A DNA stretch of 21,450 bases, taken from positions 1 through 21,450 of the forward strand of contig DXSO01000016.1 of NCBI GenBank assembly GCA_019410445.1. The letters run 5' to 3'. The notes beneath the pieces were generated by a model, which was given only the letters and a program-made list of their open reading frames with translations, ran no database searches and was not told where the DNA came from. The translations under genes were made by a program, and so were the position numbers. This document shows positions 1-6,593 of the stretch, one piece after another (within the stretch, counting starts at the first letter, position 1; the number at the start of each line of letters is the position of its first letter). This stretch comes from Sutterella sp. (GTDB lineage: Bacteria > Pseudomonadota > Gammaproteobacteria > Burkholderiales > Burkholderiaceae_F).

Positions 1-510
1 CTCCTGAGCCAAACGTTCAACTTCATCGTAATCAATTTCTTCACTGTCGTCGCGAACGCCATAGCTCACAATGTTGAAGTAACGGCCAGAAAAATTCAGA
101 TGCATGCCGTGCGACAAATGACCGCCATCGGCCAAACTCATGCCCATCACGGTATCACCGGGATTGAGCAGGCCGAAAAAGACAGCGGCGTTGGCCTGTG
201 CACCCGAATGAGGCTGAACATTGACAGCCATCTCTACGCCGGCAGGCTCACAAAACAGCTTCTTGGCTCGCTCAATGGCAATGCGTTCCACCTCGTCAAC
301 ATACTGGCATCCGCCGTAGTAGCGCTTGCCAGGATAGCCTTCGGCGTACTTGTTCGTCAGCTGACAGCCCTGTGCCTGCATGACTGCCGGTGACGTGTAA
401 TTTTCACTGGCAATCAGTTCAATATGCTGCTCCTGACGATCGACTTCGGCCTGAATAAACTTCCAGACTTCGCTGTCGGTTACCGCAATGGTGTTGGAGT
501 GGTGAAACAT
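1..510 (-). CDS. glyA: Serine hydroxymethyltransferase, N-terminal part (runs off left edge)
   Basis: PLP-dependent cytosolic enzyme that interconverts serine and glycine and loads one-carbon units on tetrahydrofolate. The visible 170 residues match the family N-terminus: the IELIASENYTS motif near residue 30, the NKYAEGYPGKRYYGG substrate/PLP region near 53-67, the VNVQPHSGAQAN stretch near 98-109 and the DGGHLSHG region. The PLP lysine lies outside the window. Start choice: two in-frame ATGs exist, at 516 and 510. An AGGAG sits at 524-520, only 3 nt from the first but 9 nt from the second, so 510 is preferred. The intergenic space upstream (511-688) separates it from the radical SAM gene that points the same way, so glyA probably has its own promoter, although I see no strong -35/-10 pair. 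Family assignment is very sure; only the 3' part is missing. Confidence 0.97.
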   Translation of the reverse strand, partial: MFHHSNTIAVTDSEVWKFIQAEVDRQEQHIELIASENYTSPAVMQAQGCQLTNKYAEGYPGKRYYGGCQYVDEVERIAIERAKKLFCEPAGVEMAVNVQPHSGAQANAAVFFGLLNPGDTVMGMSLADGGHLSHGMHLNFSGRYFNIVSYGVRDDSEEIDYDEVERLAQE

Positions 511-606
511 GTCCATGGACTCCTTCAAGTTGGACGCGCCGATTGCCGAACATTATTTACTGAAATCCGGCAGCGCAATTTTTAACAAAGACAGTTCTGT
601 AATTAT

Positions 607-618
607 CGCCCATGGGCG
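607..618. repeat. 12-bp perfect palindrome upstream of glyA
   Basis: CGCCCATGGGCG is an exact inverted repeat in the gap between the radical SAM stop and the glyA start, about 100 nt upstream of the glyA ATG. A second imperfect inverted repeat (GGCGC...GGCGCC) overlaps its right side. It could be an operator or an RNA hairpin in the glyA leader. No T-tract follows on the minus strand, so it does not look like a terminator. No regulator can be named. Confidence 0.3.
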
Positions 619-688
619 CTGCAAAAACAGGCGCCACAAGCTTCTAGTCGAACTCAAAATGACTTTGCGTCATATATCGGCTACTGAT

Positions 689-1465
689 TTAACCGTACCA
701 GTGCGCACTAATTCCCAAAGCGGCGACTCGCTCCGCAATCTCGACAAGCCTTTCTTCAGGAGCTTTTTTGAGTCCCAGCACGGGCGTATCGCGCGCAATC
801 GTATAAATGTCCACACCTTCGGGACGAATTTGAGAAATTGCCTCCAGCCACGGTTCAACGTATTTGTCCGTCGTATTGTCAACGCTTTGTCCTTGAAAGG
901 TTCCCTGCATGAACATTGTCTGCACAATGCATGCTCCCTTCAAAGATTTCATGCGCTCAACAACCTCCTGAACGTCATAACGTGTGTTTGGGCGATCGAC
1001 AAGTTTGATGTAATCAGGATTAATCGTATCGAGCTTCAAACAAGGACGGTCGATAAGCTTAATTGCTTCAAAAACATCGTCTCGATTCAGGTGAGTTGCA
1101 TTTGTAAGCAGACACACCTTGGCTTTTGGGCAAAAGGCGTCTCGCAACGCAAGCGTGTCTTTGACAATTGCTAAAAAATCCGGATGCGAAGTAGGCTCGC
1201 CATTTCCGGAATATGTGATAGCCTCAGGCAAATCATCGTTGGCTTGCATCACTGCCAAACGCGCCTTAAGAGCATCGCTGACTTCCTCCCGCGTGGGCAT
1301 TCTCAACTTCGGTCTATGAGCCTCATTGAGGCCGCACTCGCAATAAATACAGTCAAAACTGCAGATCTTGCCATCCGTTGGAAGAAGATTGACGCCCAGG
1401 CTCTTGCCCAGGCGCCGACTTTGAACGGGCCCGAAAATAGGCCCGGGATAGATCACAGTGCTCAT
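689..1465 (-). CDS. Radical SAM protein, COG0731-like, function unknown
   Basis: A 258-residue protein with the radical SAM [4Fe-4S] motif C-x3-C-x2-C at residues 35, 39 and 42 (CSFDCIYCEC; a further Cys at 44). An N-terminal block, GPVQSRRLGKSLGVNLLP, is typical of a COG0731-like Fe-S oxidoreductase group related to wyosine-type enzymes. The GNGEPTSHPD segment (about 107-116) is the SAM-binding GGEP-like motif. There is no obvious SPASM or second cluster domain, and the length is normal for the group. Its ATG overlaps the TAA of the upstream phosphoribosyltransferase (TAATG), so the two are translationally coupled and very likely belong to one pathway or regulon. The reaction is not known to me. 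It ends with HWYG and a TAA at 691-689, and only a weak hairpin follows. Fold is sure; function is open. Confidence 0.9.
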   Translation of the reverse strand: MSTVIYPGPIFGPVQSRRLGKSLGVNLLPTDGKICSFDCIYCECGLNEAHRPKLRMPTREEVSDALKARLAVMQANDDLPEAITYSGNGEPTSHPDFLAIVKDTLALRDAFCPKAKVCLLTNATHLNRDDVFEAIKLIDRPCLKLDTINPDYIKLVDRPNTRYDVQEVVERMKSLKGACIVQTMFMQGTFQGQSVDNTTDKYVEPWLEAISQIRPEGVDIYTIARDTPVLGLKKAPEERLVEIAERVAALGISAHWYG

Positions 1466-2154
1466 TAGTTTTCAATGGCGCTTGCCACTACACCATGCAT
1501 GGCAGCCCAAGTCCAAGGCGTCTGGAGCCATTCAAGCACGAGCTTCTCACGCTCATCGTCGATGACCCCCATTTCTCGAGCCTTGTGCACAACCTTTTCA
1601 AAAGCAATTACATCGTACGTATGAATGCCTTCCTGCTGGAAAAGACGTTCTGTTTCGGGAATTGCGTAATTCGTAATCGACATTACCTGCATGACCTGAG
1701 CGCCTTCTTCACGCAAAGCACGAATTGCATCAATGCAGCTCAAACCCGTAGAGATGTGATCTTCAAGCAACAGAATGCGCAATCCCTTAACGTTGCCGCC
1801 TTCAATGCGAGAGTGATTGCCATAGGTTTTAGCCTTCTGGCGCACCATGATGGCAGGCAAACCCAAACGGTATGCCAAAGCAGCAGCATGCATGGAACCT
1901 GCAGCTTCAACGCCGGCAACCATATCGAATTCCAAGTCATACTCTTCCACGCGACTGGCCATCGTCTCGATGATGTCGCTCCAAGCTTCGGGATGAGAAA
2001 AAAGCTTTCGATTGTCGACATATACCGGCGAAATCAGACCCGATTTCAAGCGCATGGGCGCATCAGCCAAAAATTCCACGGCCTGAGCTCGAATCAGTCG
2101 CTCGGCCATAATGTCCTCGGCAATACTGCTCGTGTAGCTGGGCTTAAATTTCAT
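1465..2154 (-). CDS. pyrE: Orotate phosphoribosyltransferase (UMP-synthase type)
   Basis: Transfers phosphoribose from PRPP to orotate to give OMP in pyrimidine synthesis. The 229-residue protein shows the family blocks in order: LKSGLISPVYVDNRKL at about 37-51 (orotate/PRPP site), VRQKAKTYG at 104-112 (catalytic Lys on the flexible loop), IEGG at 117-120, and the PRPP motif LLLEDHISTG at 128-137. In most OPRTases the PRPP motif reads as (V/I)(E/D)DV(I/V)T(S/A/T)G; the acidic pair ED and the TG are kept, but His-Ile-Ser replaces the middle. The sequence resembles the OPRT domain of UMP synthases more than the E. coli enzyme. Start ATG at 2154 lies 11 nt after the amidohydrolase stop, with an AAGGGGA ribosome site between. 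Its stop overlaps the next gene. Orotate is likely but another base is possible given the operon partners. Confidence 0.85.
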   Translation of the reverse strand: MKFKPSYTSSIAEDIMAERLIRAQAVEFLADAPMRLKSGLISPVYVDNRKLFSHPEAWSDIIETMASRVEEYDLEFDMVAGVEAAGSMHAAALAYRLGLPAIMVRQKAKTYGNHSRIEGGNVKGLRILLLEDHISTGLSCIDAIRALREEGAQVMQVMSITNYAIPETERLFQQEGIHTYDVIAFEKVVHKAREMGVIDDEREKLVLEWLQTPWTWAAMHGVVASAIEN

Positions 2155-2165
2155 TTTTCTTCCCC

Positions 2166-3161
2166 TTACTCAAGACCGAGAACTTTCCGTCCATTAACAG
2201 TGGCAATATTGACCAACTGTTCGAAATCATCAAAGCGGCACCCCGTTGCCAACAGCTGCAATTCGTGCCACATATCTCCGGCGCTCCACGGCACCATAGC
2301 GTCGCACACATTATCCGTACCCAGTGCAACGGTCACACCAGCCGGCACCAATTCATCAACCGGAGTCATGGAATTGTGCATGGGACCAATCATTTCCGTG
2401 TGGGCCGTATCAATCCAAGCCGTCGGGCAGCACACCATCATTACTCCTGCCTCTTTCAGAAGCGTGTACAAACGTTGGCGATACATGCGTGAATGCGCAC
2501 CAATTGAAATGCCATGAATGGCAACAACACGGTTCTGCATTCCGTGTTCGATCGCCTTGTGAGCAAGCATTTCCGTTTCGTATTCGCTAGAGAGATTGAA
2601 CTGGTCAACGTGGACATGCACCATCTTGTTCTGAGCCTTGGCTGTACCGAGCAAGATGTCGAACGCTTCGGCTGCACGACCGAAATCACGCTCATCACGT
2701 TTGGGCAAACCTCCGATGATATCGACCATTTCCGCACCGATATCAAACCATTTGCGAGCCTCAGGATCAATCACACCCTTAAGAGTTTGATTGGCAAATT
2801 TCACCGTGATCTGATCGGCATAGTGTTCGCGAGCACGCAAACCCGCCTTGATCGCACGATCTTCGGTTTGTGGGTCAATGTCAACGAATGTTGCACAAGC
2901 CGTACATCCCTGCTCGATCATCAGTTCGAAGAACATCGAGAAACGACGATAGAAGTCTTCCTCTGTCGATTCACTCTTTAAGCGGTCAAGCGCATCCCAT
3001 TTCTGCTGCAGCGAATGCGTCCGACGCATTTCAAGAATCTCTGGCGAAAGCGTAAACGCACGATCCGCGTGCGCATGCGTATTCACCCACCCCCCGGCCT
3101 TTTTAATTGCCGGCTCGATCATATCGCGCACGGTGCGCGGCGCGTTTTCATCAAAAGACAT
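2166..3161 (-). CDS. Amidohydrolase, cytosine deaminase (CodA)-like
   Basis: A 331-residue metal-dependent hydrolase of the amidohydrolase (TIM-barrel) superfamily. Visible motifs: HAH metal pair at residues 29 and 31 (NTHAHADRAF), H184 in HVHVDQ, H216 in AIHGIS, and D283 in GTDNVCD. The spacing and surrounding sequence follow E. coli CodA, including the LLKEAGV and DxxxPW segments. It is about 100 residues shorter than CodA because it begins right at the first metal motif; the small beta-sandwich domain is largely missing. The CodA catalytic Glu of HCDE is Gln187 here. The start is well supported: AGGAG at 3174-3170, 8 nt before the ATG. It is the first gene of an operon with the OPRT and radical SAM genes, behind a promoter with a palindrome. 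It probably acts on a cyclic amide or amidine such as a pyrimidine-like base; the substrate is unknown. Confidence 0.82.
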   Translation of the reverse strand: MSFDENAPRTVRDMIEPAIKKAGGWVNTHAHADRAFTLSPEILEMRRTHSLQQKWDALDRLKSESTEEDFYRRFSMFFELMIEQGCTACATFVDIDPQTEDRAIKAGLRAREHYADQITVKFANQTLKGVIDPEARKWFDIGAEMVDIIGGLPKRDERDFGRAAEAFDILLGTAKAQNKMVHVHVDQFNLSSEYETEMLAHKAIEHGMQNRVVAIHGISIGAHSRMYRQRLYTLLKEAGVMMVCCPTAWIDTAHTEMIGPMHNSMTPVDELVPAGVTVALGTDNVCDAMVPWSAGDMWHELQLLATGCRFDDFEQLVNIATVNGRKVLGLE

Positions 3162-3247
3162 CTACGAATCTCCTAGCGAAAAGGCACGAGCACTCGCCGT
3201 CTGCACCACAAGATTCAGACAGCAGCGCCGCGCGCCCGCAAATCTAG

Positions 3248-3279
3248 GTTAATTTAACTAGGCTCTGCGCCTATGTCAA
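3248..3279 (-). promoter_or_regulatory. Sigma70-type promoter with palindromic operator over the -10
   Basis: On the minus strand TTGACA (3279-3274) is followed after exactly 17 bp by TAAATT (3256-3251), a good -35 with a fair -10. The -10 lies inside the 11-bp palindrome GTTAAATTAAC (3258-3248), flanked by further partly symmetric CTAG/CCTAG bases. It faces the amidohydrolase-OPRT-radical SAM operon, with a predicted leader of roughly 80 nt. A dimeric repressor bound here would block RNA polymerase. The regulator is not in the window. Confidence 0.55.
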
Positions 3280-3323
3280 CCGCAATTTCGGCTTTTCAGC
3301 GCGAATCCCCCAAATTCCAATAC

Positions 3324-4388
3324 TTATTCAACCACAATCAATTGCACTTGAGAATCTCTCAGTTCAATTCGATCGGCAATGCACTTACTAACCCACACTT
3401 TTTTAAGACTGGAATCCAACAGCAAAACTCCAAGATCCTTTTGCTGCGCCATCTTTCGAACCGCTTTTTCCGTCCCCATGGCAAAAAGCGCCGTACACCA
3501 CCCATCAGCACGCGCTCCATCTTTGTCAACAATGGTAACACTGGCGATATCTGTGGCCACCGGCATCCCCGTCACTGAACTCAGAATATGACCGTATGTT
3601 TTGCCATCTTTTTCAATTTTGCGTTCATACGCTCCAGAGGTGATGACCGACTCATCACTTGCCTTGACCACCGCGAAAATTTCTCCTCGATCTTTATCCG
3701 GTCGCTGAATTCCAACCTTCCAATCACGCCCTGACGGTGACTTGCCTAAAAGCGCCACGTTACCGCCCAGATCCAAAATGGCATTGGTTGCTCCCGCCTT
3801 TTGCAGATCCTGAATCAGTGCCGTCCCAATCCATCCTTTGGCAATAGCGCCAAGGTCTATGCTCTGCCCCTGTCTGATTCTCATCCGACAGCGTCCGTTT
3901 TCGCGTTGCGTCTCGATTCCCGTGTAATCGACTTTGCTCAAAGCATTGTCAATAGCTCCCTTCTCAGGCACTTTATCGCCACCAAACCCTATCTTCCAGA
4001 CATTGACCAGAGTGCCAATGGTAGGTTCAAACGCCTTGTCGGAATCGCGCGCAATGTCTTTTGCCGACTCGGAAAGCGATGCAATGCGACAGTCCACATC
4101 AACCCATTGTCCTGCTTTCTGATTGACCTCGTACAAAGGTCCGGAACGATGCACAGTAAACAACGTCTCATATTCTTCGATGCGTTGCTCGAGCAAAGAA
4201 TCAAGTTTTTCAACCACTGCAGCCTGCGGCGCAATCAAACGAGCCGAGATGATCGTTCCCATCGCAAGACTTCGATATTGCGTTTCATAGAGTTCTCCCT
4301 CTTGAGCAGCACAACTCAAATGAGAAAAACTGCCCAACCCAACAGTAATCAACGCAGTCAAACAGGCACGTGAAAATAAATCTTGCAT
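3324..4388 (-). CDS. apbE: FAD:protein FMN transferase (ApbE family), exported
   Basis: Splits FAD and attaches FMN through a phosphoester bond to Ser/Thr in exported FMN-binding domains. The 354 residues begin with an export signal (hydrophobic run about 7-22, then SHLSCAAQE). Cys26 is only a poor lipobox match (HLSC), so signal peptidase I processing is as likely as lipidation. Family motifs: AMGT at 42-44, FEPTIGTLVNVW at 120-131, IDLGAIAKGW at 177-186, LDLGGN at 205-210, TSGAYER at 250-256, HILSSVTGMP at 267-276, and the Mg2+ segment ADGWCTALFAMG with D295 and T299. It is encoded downstream of the FMN-binding protein and the flavoprotein reductase, its likely clients. The ribosome site is weak (GGCAAG), and a terminator-like hairpin lies 45 nt upstream, so expression is probably low relative to the carrier. 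Identity is sure. Confidence 0.95.
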   Translation of the reverse strand: MQDLFSRACLTALITVGLGSFSHLSCAAQEGELYETQYRSLAMGTIISARLIAPQAAVVEKLDSLLEQRIEEYETLFTVHRSGPLYEVNQKAGQWVDVDCRIASLSESAKDIARDSDKAFEPTIGTLVNVWKIGFGGDKVPEKGAIDNALSKVDYTGIETQRENGRCRMRIRQGQSIDLGAIAKGWIGTALIQDLQKAGATNAILDLGGNVALLGKSPSGRDWKVGIQRPDKDRGEIFAVVKASDESVITSGAYERKIEKDGKTYGHILSSVTGMPVATDIASVTIVDKDGARADGWCTALFAMGTEKAVRKMAQQKDLGVLLLDSSLKKVWVSKCIADRIELRDSQVQLIVVE

Positions 4389-4432
4389 GATCTTGCCAAC
4401 GTATTTGAAAATAAAACGCTCTCATCATATGC

Positions 4433-4473
4433 AAAAAGACCCGGCACAGGGTACCCCCGAACCAGGTCTTTTT
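4433..4473 (-). terminator. Terminator-like hairpin between carrier gene and apbE
   Basis: AAAAAGACC (4433-4441) pairs with GGTCTTTTT (4465-4473); the stem extends to 12 bp with one G-U pair, and a nested GGGTACCC lies in the loop. Read on the minus strand it follows the FMN-binding protein stop by 20 nt and ends in a T-run. The A/T-rich flanks make it usable in either direction. It would cut or reduce transcription into apbE. Confidence 0.75.
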
Positions 4474-4492
4474 AAGTCAGGCAATCAACCGA

Positions 4493-4825
4493 TTACTTTG
4501 CGGCTTCAAGCGCCTTGTTCACAGCCTCAATAATGCCCTTGGAGGAATTGGTTGCACCGGTGACGGTGGCCACGCCTTCCGTGCCGTTCTTTTTGACAAT
4601 TGCCTTAGACAATTTCTTCTGAGCGGCATTGAGCAACATTTCGGTTTCGCCGTGTTTGACAACCTTAACCGAAGTGATCTTACCGCCGGCAACAACAACC
4701 TCAACTTGGATATTGCTGGCGTTGCCGGTGCCTTCACCGGTATAAGTACCATCCTTGTATGCGGCTGCCTGAGCACCCAGGCAGAGCAAAGCGGCGGACG
4801 CTGCAACAATCAATTGCTTGATCAT
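4493..4825 (-). CDS. Small periplasmic FMN-binding protein (FMN_bind domain)
   Basis: A 110-residue exported electron-carrier protein. Signal peptide MIKQLIVAASAALLCLGAQA, with likely cleavage after residue 20. The mature part is a single FMN_bind (NqrC/RnfG-like) domain beginning AAYKDGTYTGEG, and carries the covalent flavin motif TGATNSS at 89-95. By analogy with SGATxT in NqrC, the FMN acceptor would be Ser94. It has no haem motif (CxxCH) and no membrane anchor after processing. It lies 44 nt downstream of the flavoprotein gene, with a strong GAGGAG ribosome site 9 nt before the ATG, and is followed by a terminator-like hairpin and apbE. In fused flavoprotein reductases this domain passes electrons to the FAD domain; here it is a separate, probably abundant, subunit. 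The electron donor is not visible. Confidence 0.93.
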   Translation of the reverse strand: MIKQLIVAASAALLCLGAQAAAYKDGTYTGEGTGNASNIQVEVVVAGGKITSVKVVKHGETEMLLNAAQKKLSKAIVKKNGTEGVATVTGATNSSKGIIEAVNKALEAAK

Positions 4826-4869
4826 TGAGATGAACTCCTCTTGATTCTTACGAATTATTCAACTGAAAA

Positions 4870-6276
4870 TTAGTGGGCCTTAGCATAGGCGGTAGCACTA
4901 TCGCCTGCAATTCGACCATACACAATGATATCAGCCTGAGCGTTGCCGCCGAGGCGGTTACCGCCGTGAATACCGCCGGTCACTTCACCCGCAGCGAAAT
5001 ACCCCGGAATCACCTTGCCATTGACATCAATGACTTCTGCCTTCGCATTGATCTTCACGCCGCCCATGGTGTGATGCACGGCCGGAGTGATGAGAATGGC
5101 ATAGTAAGGAGCCTTGTTAAGCGGACGTTCCATCTTGGTGCGGCCGCAGCAGCTGTCCTTGCCGGCAGCTTGATCCTTAGCGTACTGAGCCATCGTGGCC
5201 TTCAGGTTGGCAGCGGGAACACCCATGTTCTTGGCAACTTCTTCAAGATCCTTACCCTGAATAACCATACCCGGCATCTTGATGTAACCTTCGATAGCCT
5301 TCAGAGATTTACGCACGTCATCATCAAAGAACATGTATGCATGGCTAGTCGTCTGCTTGAGAATAGCAGCCGAAACGGCATCACGCGTATTGAGTTCATC
5401 GAAGAAGCGCTTGCCTTCCATGTTGATCAACACAGCACCGTTACCGCGAACAGCTTCGGTTACCATCACACCGGTCTTTTCAACCACGGTCGGGTGAGTC
5501 TGAATCTGATCCATATCGACGAAAGCGGCCTTAACCTTTTCAGACAACAGCAAACCGTCGCCCGTAGCACCCGGATGATTCGTCGTAGCAAATCCCTTCA
5601 GACGCGGGATGATCTTGGAGACCATTGCATTGTTGCCTGCAAAGCCGCCGGCAGCATTCACCACAGCCTTTGAATTGATCTCATAGACCTTGCCATCCTC
5701 GTCCTTGACCTTGACACCGGCTACGGCGCCGTCCTTAACGATCAGATCAACGACCTGAGAATCGGTACGCAAATCAATCTTGCGGGCTTCCACTGCGTTG
5801 AAAAGCGTCTTAACCACTTCAGGACCAACCGCTGCACCGCCCGTGGGACGGTGGCAACGCTTGTTGGTAGCACCACCCATGAAGCCAACATCGTTGAAAT
5901 TGCCGCCAAGCTTGATAAGCCACTGCACCGCATCATTGGAGTTTTGGCAAAGAATCTTCACGAGTTCGGGATTGTTCAAATTATGACCACCCTTCATCGT
6001 GTCCTTGTACATCTGATCGATGGTGTCCTTAATTCCCATCTTGGCCTGTTGCGGAGTTTCTGCAGCATTAATGCCACCCGTGGCGCGAATGGTGTTGCCG
6101 CCGACCATCGGCATTTTCTCAATAATCACGACCTTCTTGATGCCGTTATCGTGAGCCTGCACTGCAGCAGCCATACCAGCACCACCGGCACCGATTACGA
6201 CGATATCAGCCTGTTCGGCAGCATTGGCCATACCAAAAGCCGCAGCGACAGCAGTTGCAACGAGAATCTTCTTCAT
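4870..6276 (-). CDS. Periplasmic flavoprotein fumarate reductase, Fcc3/FrdA-like, haem-free
   Basis: A 468-residue FAD enzyme reducing fumarate or a similar unsaturated acid in the periplasm. Signal peptide MKKILVATAVAAAFGMANA (1-19); FAD-binding IGAGGAGMAAA near 28-38; EKMPMVGGNTIRATGGINA near 53-71. The fumarate site is complete: H261, T273, E274, R277, R298 (proton-donor Arg in TRD), H402 and R441. From memory, Shewanella Fcc3 has H365, T377, E378, R381, R402, H504 and R544; the first five give a constant offset of 104, the last two 102-103. The missing ~100 residues are the Fcc3 tetrahaem domain. The start at 6276 is chosen for the signal peptide and a GGGGAG site 9 nt upstream; an in-frame ATG at 6345 lacks both. 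A Cys-Cys pair at 376-377 is unusual. Partner: the FMN_bind protein next door. Substrate could also be a fumarate analogue. Confidence 0.92.
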   Translation of the reverse strand: MKKILVATAVAAAFGMANAAEQADIVVIGAGGAGMAAAVQAHDNGIKKVVIIEKMPMVGGNTIRATGGINAAETPQQAKMGIKDTIDQMYKDTMKGGHNLNNPELVKILCQNSNDAVQWLIKLGGNFNDVGFMGGATNKRCHRPTGGAAVGPEVVKTLFNAVEARKIDLRTDSQVVDLIVKDGAVAGVKVKDEDGKVYEINSKAVVNAAGGFAGNNAMVSKIIPRLKGFATTNHPGATGDGLLLSEKVKAAFVDMDQIQTHPTVVEKTGVMVTEAVRGNGAVLINMEGKRFFDELNTRDAVSAAILKQTTSHAYMFFDDDVRKSLKAIEGYIKMPGMVIQGKDLEEVAKNMGVPAANLKATMAQYAKDQAAGKDSCCGRTKMERPLNKAPYYAILITPAVHHTMGGVKINAKAEVIDVNGKVIPGYFAAGEVTGGIHGGNRLGGNAQADIIVYGRIAGDSATAYAKAH

Positions 6277-6416
6277 GTTTGTTGTCTCCCCAACAAAAAT
6301 TGCCCGAACCCATTGATGAGTCGGTTTTTCATTTTTCGAAACCATCCTGCCGATAAATTACGTTCGTTGCCTTACGAAGGCCGCGCCGAAAGACAAGATG
6401 CTTTCAAGTCGGGTCG

Positions 6417-6445
6417 ATTATAGGTTCAATCATCCGACGTACCCA
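6417..6445 (-). promoter_or_regulatory. Candidate promoter of the flavoprotein/FMN carrier operon
   Basis: A perfect TATAAT lies at 6422-6417 on the minus strand. The hexamer 17 bp upstream is TGGGTA, a poor -35 (3 of 6). A consensus -10 with a weak -35 suggests dependence on an activator, which would suit an anaerobic respiration gene. I see no clear FNR box (TTGAT-N4-ATCAA) nearby. Confidence 0.4.
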
Positions 6446-6531
6446 CAAAGTGTAGTGCCCTTGCACATTCCGATTTTGTCTTGTTTGACTCACTACAAGA
6501 CCACCATCCGTTCTTTACACACAACCAAAAC

Positions 6532-6593
6532 AAAACCGCCTTTGACACTGCGAATCAGGCAATCGCCGATTCACTGCCAAAAGGCGGTTTTTT
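6532..6593 (-). terminator. Rho-independent terminator of glnS (possibly bidirectional)
   Basis: AAAACCGCCTTT (6532-6543) pairs with AAAGGCGGTTTT (6580-6591), a 12-bp stem. Inside it a second hairpin forms from GAATC (6552-6556) and GATTC (6568-6572) with an inner GGC/GCC. On the minus strand, about 20 nt after the glnS stop, the stem is followed by GTTTTG; on the plus strand it is followed by TT, so it may work both ways. Confidence 0.8.

Noticed and set aside
509..1174. Plus-strand open frame of 221 codons opposite the radical SAM gene
   Set aside because: Antisense to a gene with a clear radical SAM motif; the composition looks like a shadow frame.
1495..2517. Long plus-strand open frame of 340 codons opposite the OPRT and amidohydrolase genes
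   Set aside because: It is antisense to two genes with clear family motifs, has no recognisable protein features or ribosome site, and spans the gap between them only by codon-bias chance.
3343..4388. ApbE as a lipoprotein through Cys26
   Set aside because: The sequence before the Cys (HLS) is a poor lipobox; ordinary signal peptidase cleavage nearby is as likely, so I did not call it a lipoprotein.
6276..6345. Longer N-terminus of the flavoprotein from the ATG at 6345
   Set aside because: It would put 23 hydrophilic residues before a good signal peptide and has no ribosome site; the ATG at 6276 has GGGGAG 9 nt upstream.
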